Below, piece by piece: positions 5,290 through 5,494 of a DNA stretch of 5,494 nucleotides. Under the pieces are notes generated by a model. It was given only the letters and a program-made list of their open reading frames with translations. It did no database searches and was not told the origin of the DNA. This stretch comes from Desulfobacteraceae bacterium. GTDB lineage: Bacteria; Desulfobacterota; Desulfobacteria; Desulfobacterales; UBA5616. The stretch is taken from contig JAUXEW010000195.1 in the NCBI GenBank assembly GCA_030620375.1, positions 1 to 5,494 on the forward strand, in the 5' to 3' direction. The position numbers and the translations under genes were made by a program. Every line of letters begins with the position of its first letter. The stretch's first letter is position 1.

Positions 5290-5494
5290 ATGATAAGCCG
5301 ACCTTATACAATAAAGATAAAAATTCCCCCACAAATTTTCAACGAAAATTACCCAGTGAATCCAACAAATTTTGGGGAAAAGCTCAGAAAAGCTCGTATG
5401 GATGCTGGAATGCATATCAAGGATTTAGCCACTTTAATTGGTGTAACCGAGGATACGATAATTAACTGGGAATTGAGAGGGATGAAGCCTAATA
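5290..5494 (+). CDS. XRE-type helix-turn-helix protein, 3' end beyond the window
   Basis: The 68 visible codons (plus one base) include FGEKLRKARMDAGMHIKDLA (28-47), then IGVTEDTIINWELRGMKPN, an XRE/Cro-type helix-turn-helix at about residues 28-67. The LRKxRxxxG start, the IKDLATLIGV second helix and the TEDTIINWE recognition helix match short single-domain proteins of this type, many of which end about 10-20 residues further on. Such proteins bind DNA; the target is unknown. The start is uncertain: neither the ATG at 5290 nor an in-frame ATG at 5245 has a ribosome binding site. I used 5290. The gene is on the same strand as the CooC-like gene, with a 61-base gap (16 bases if 5245 is used), so it may be co-transcribed, although ATGGTC (5245-5250) and GACCAT (5272-5277) form an inverted repeat in the gap. 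A role as regulator of the CooC-like gene is possible but unsupported. Confidence 0.7.
   Translation, partial: MISRPYTIKIKIPPQIFNENYPVNPTNFGEKLRKARMDAGMHIKDLATLIGVTEDTIINWELRGMKPN

Overview
The window reads as a piece of a bacterial chromosome of moderate GC, most likely from a Desulfobacterota (deltaproteobacterial, sulfate-reducer-like) anaerobe. Three things suggest this: a CooC-type nickel-insertion ATPase, a PaaK-type adenylate-forming protein, and a secreted protein ending in a Ser/Gly linker plus a Cys-Phe-Ile box, a tail I associate with that phylum. This placement is an inference from protein style; no rRNA or marker gene is present.

Layout. The left three quarters are coded on the minus strand. 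In transcription order (right to left) they are: a 620-residue exported protein with about seven repeated beta-propeller-like motifs (2297-4159); a stand-alone cyclic-nucleotide-binding-domain protein of 186 residues (1605-2165); a 402-residue PaaK-like protein (158-1366); and the first 23 codons of an unrecognised gene running off the left edge (1-71). The right part is on the plus strand: a CooC/MinD-type ATPase (4440-5228), then the start of a helix-turn-helix (XRE-type) protein cut by the right edge (5290-5494). The 280-base gap at 4160-4439 is a divergent regulatory region, with two candidate promoters facing the ATPase and a pair of 9-base direct repeats in its leader.

How the genes may work together. 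The minus-strand genes are separated by 86-238 bases, and the PaaK-like gene has a good candidate promoter of its own, so they are probably not one tight operon. The cNMP-binding protein lacks a DNA-binding domain and may act as a ligand-sensing partner. No CO dehydrogenase, acetyl-CoA synthase or hydrogenase gene is visible, so the client of the CooC-like ATPase is unknown.

Most noteworthy: the exported repeat protein with its CFI-type tail; the PaaK-like protein, which keeps the C-terminal family motifs but seems to have lost several catalytic positions; and a 14-base sequence present twice in inverted orientation, each copy about 50 bases upstream of a minus-strand start codon. I see no IS element, CRISPR array, tRNA or rRNA.
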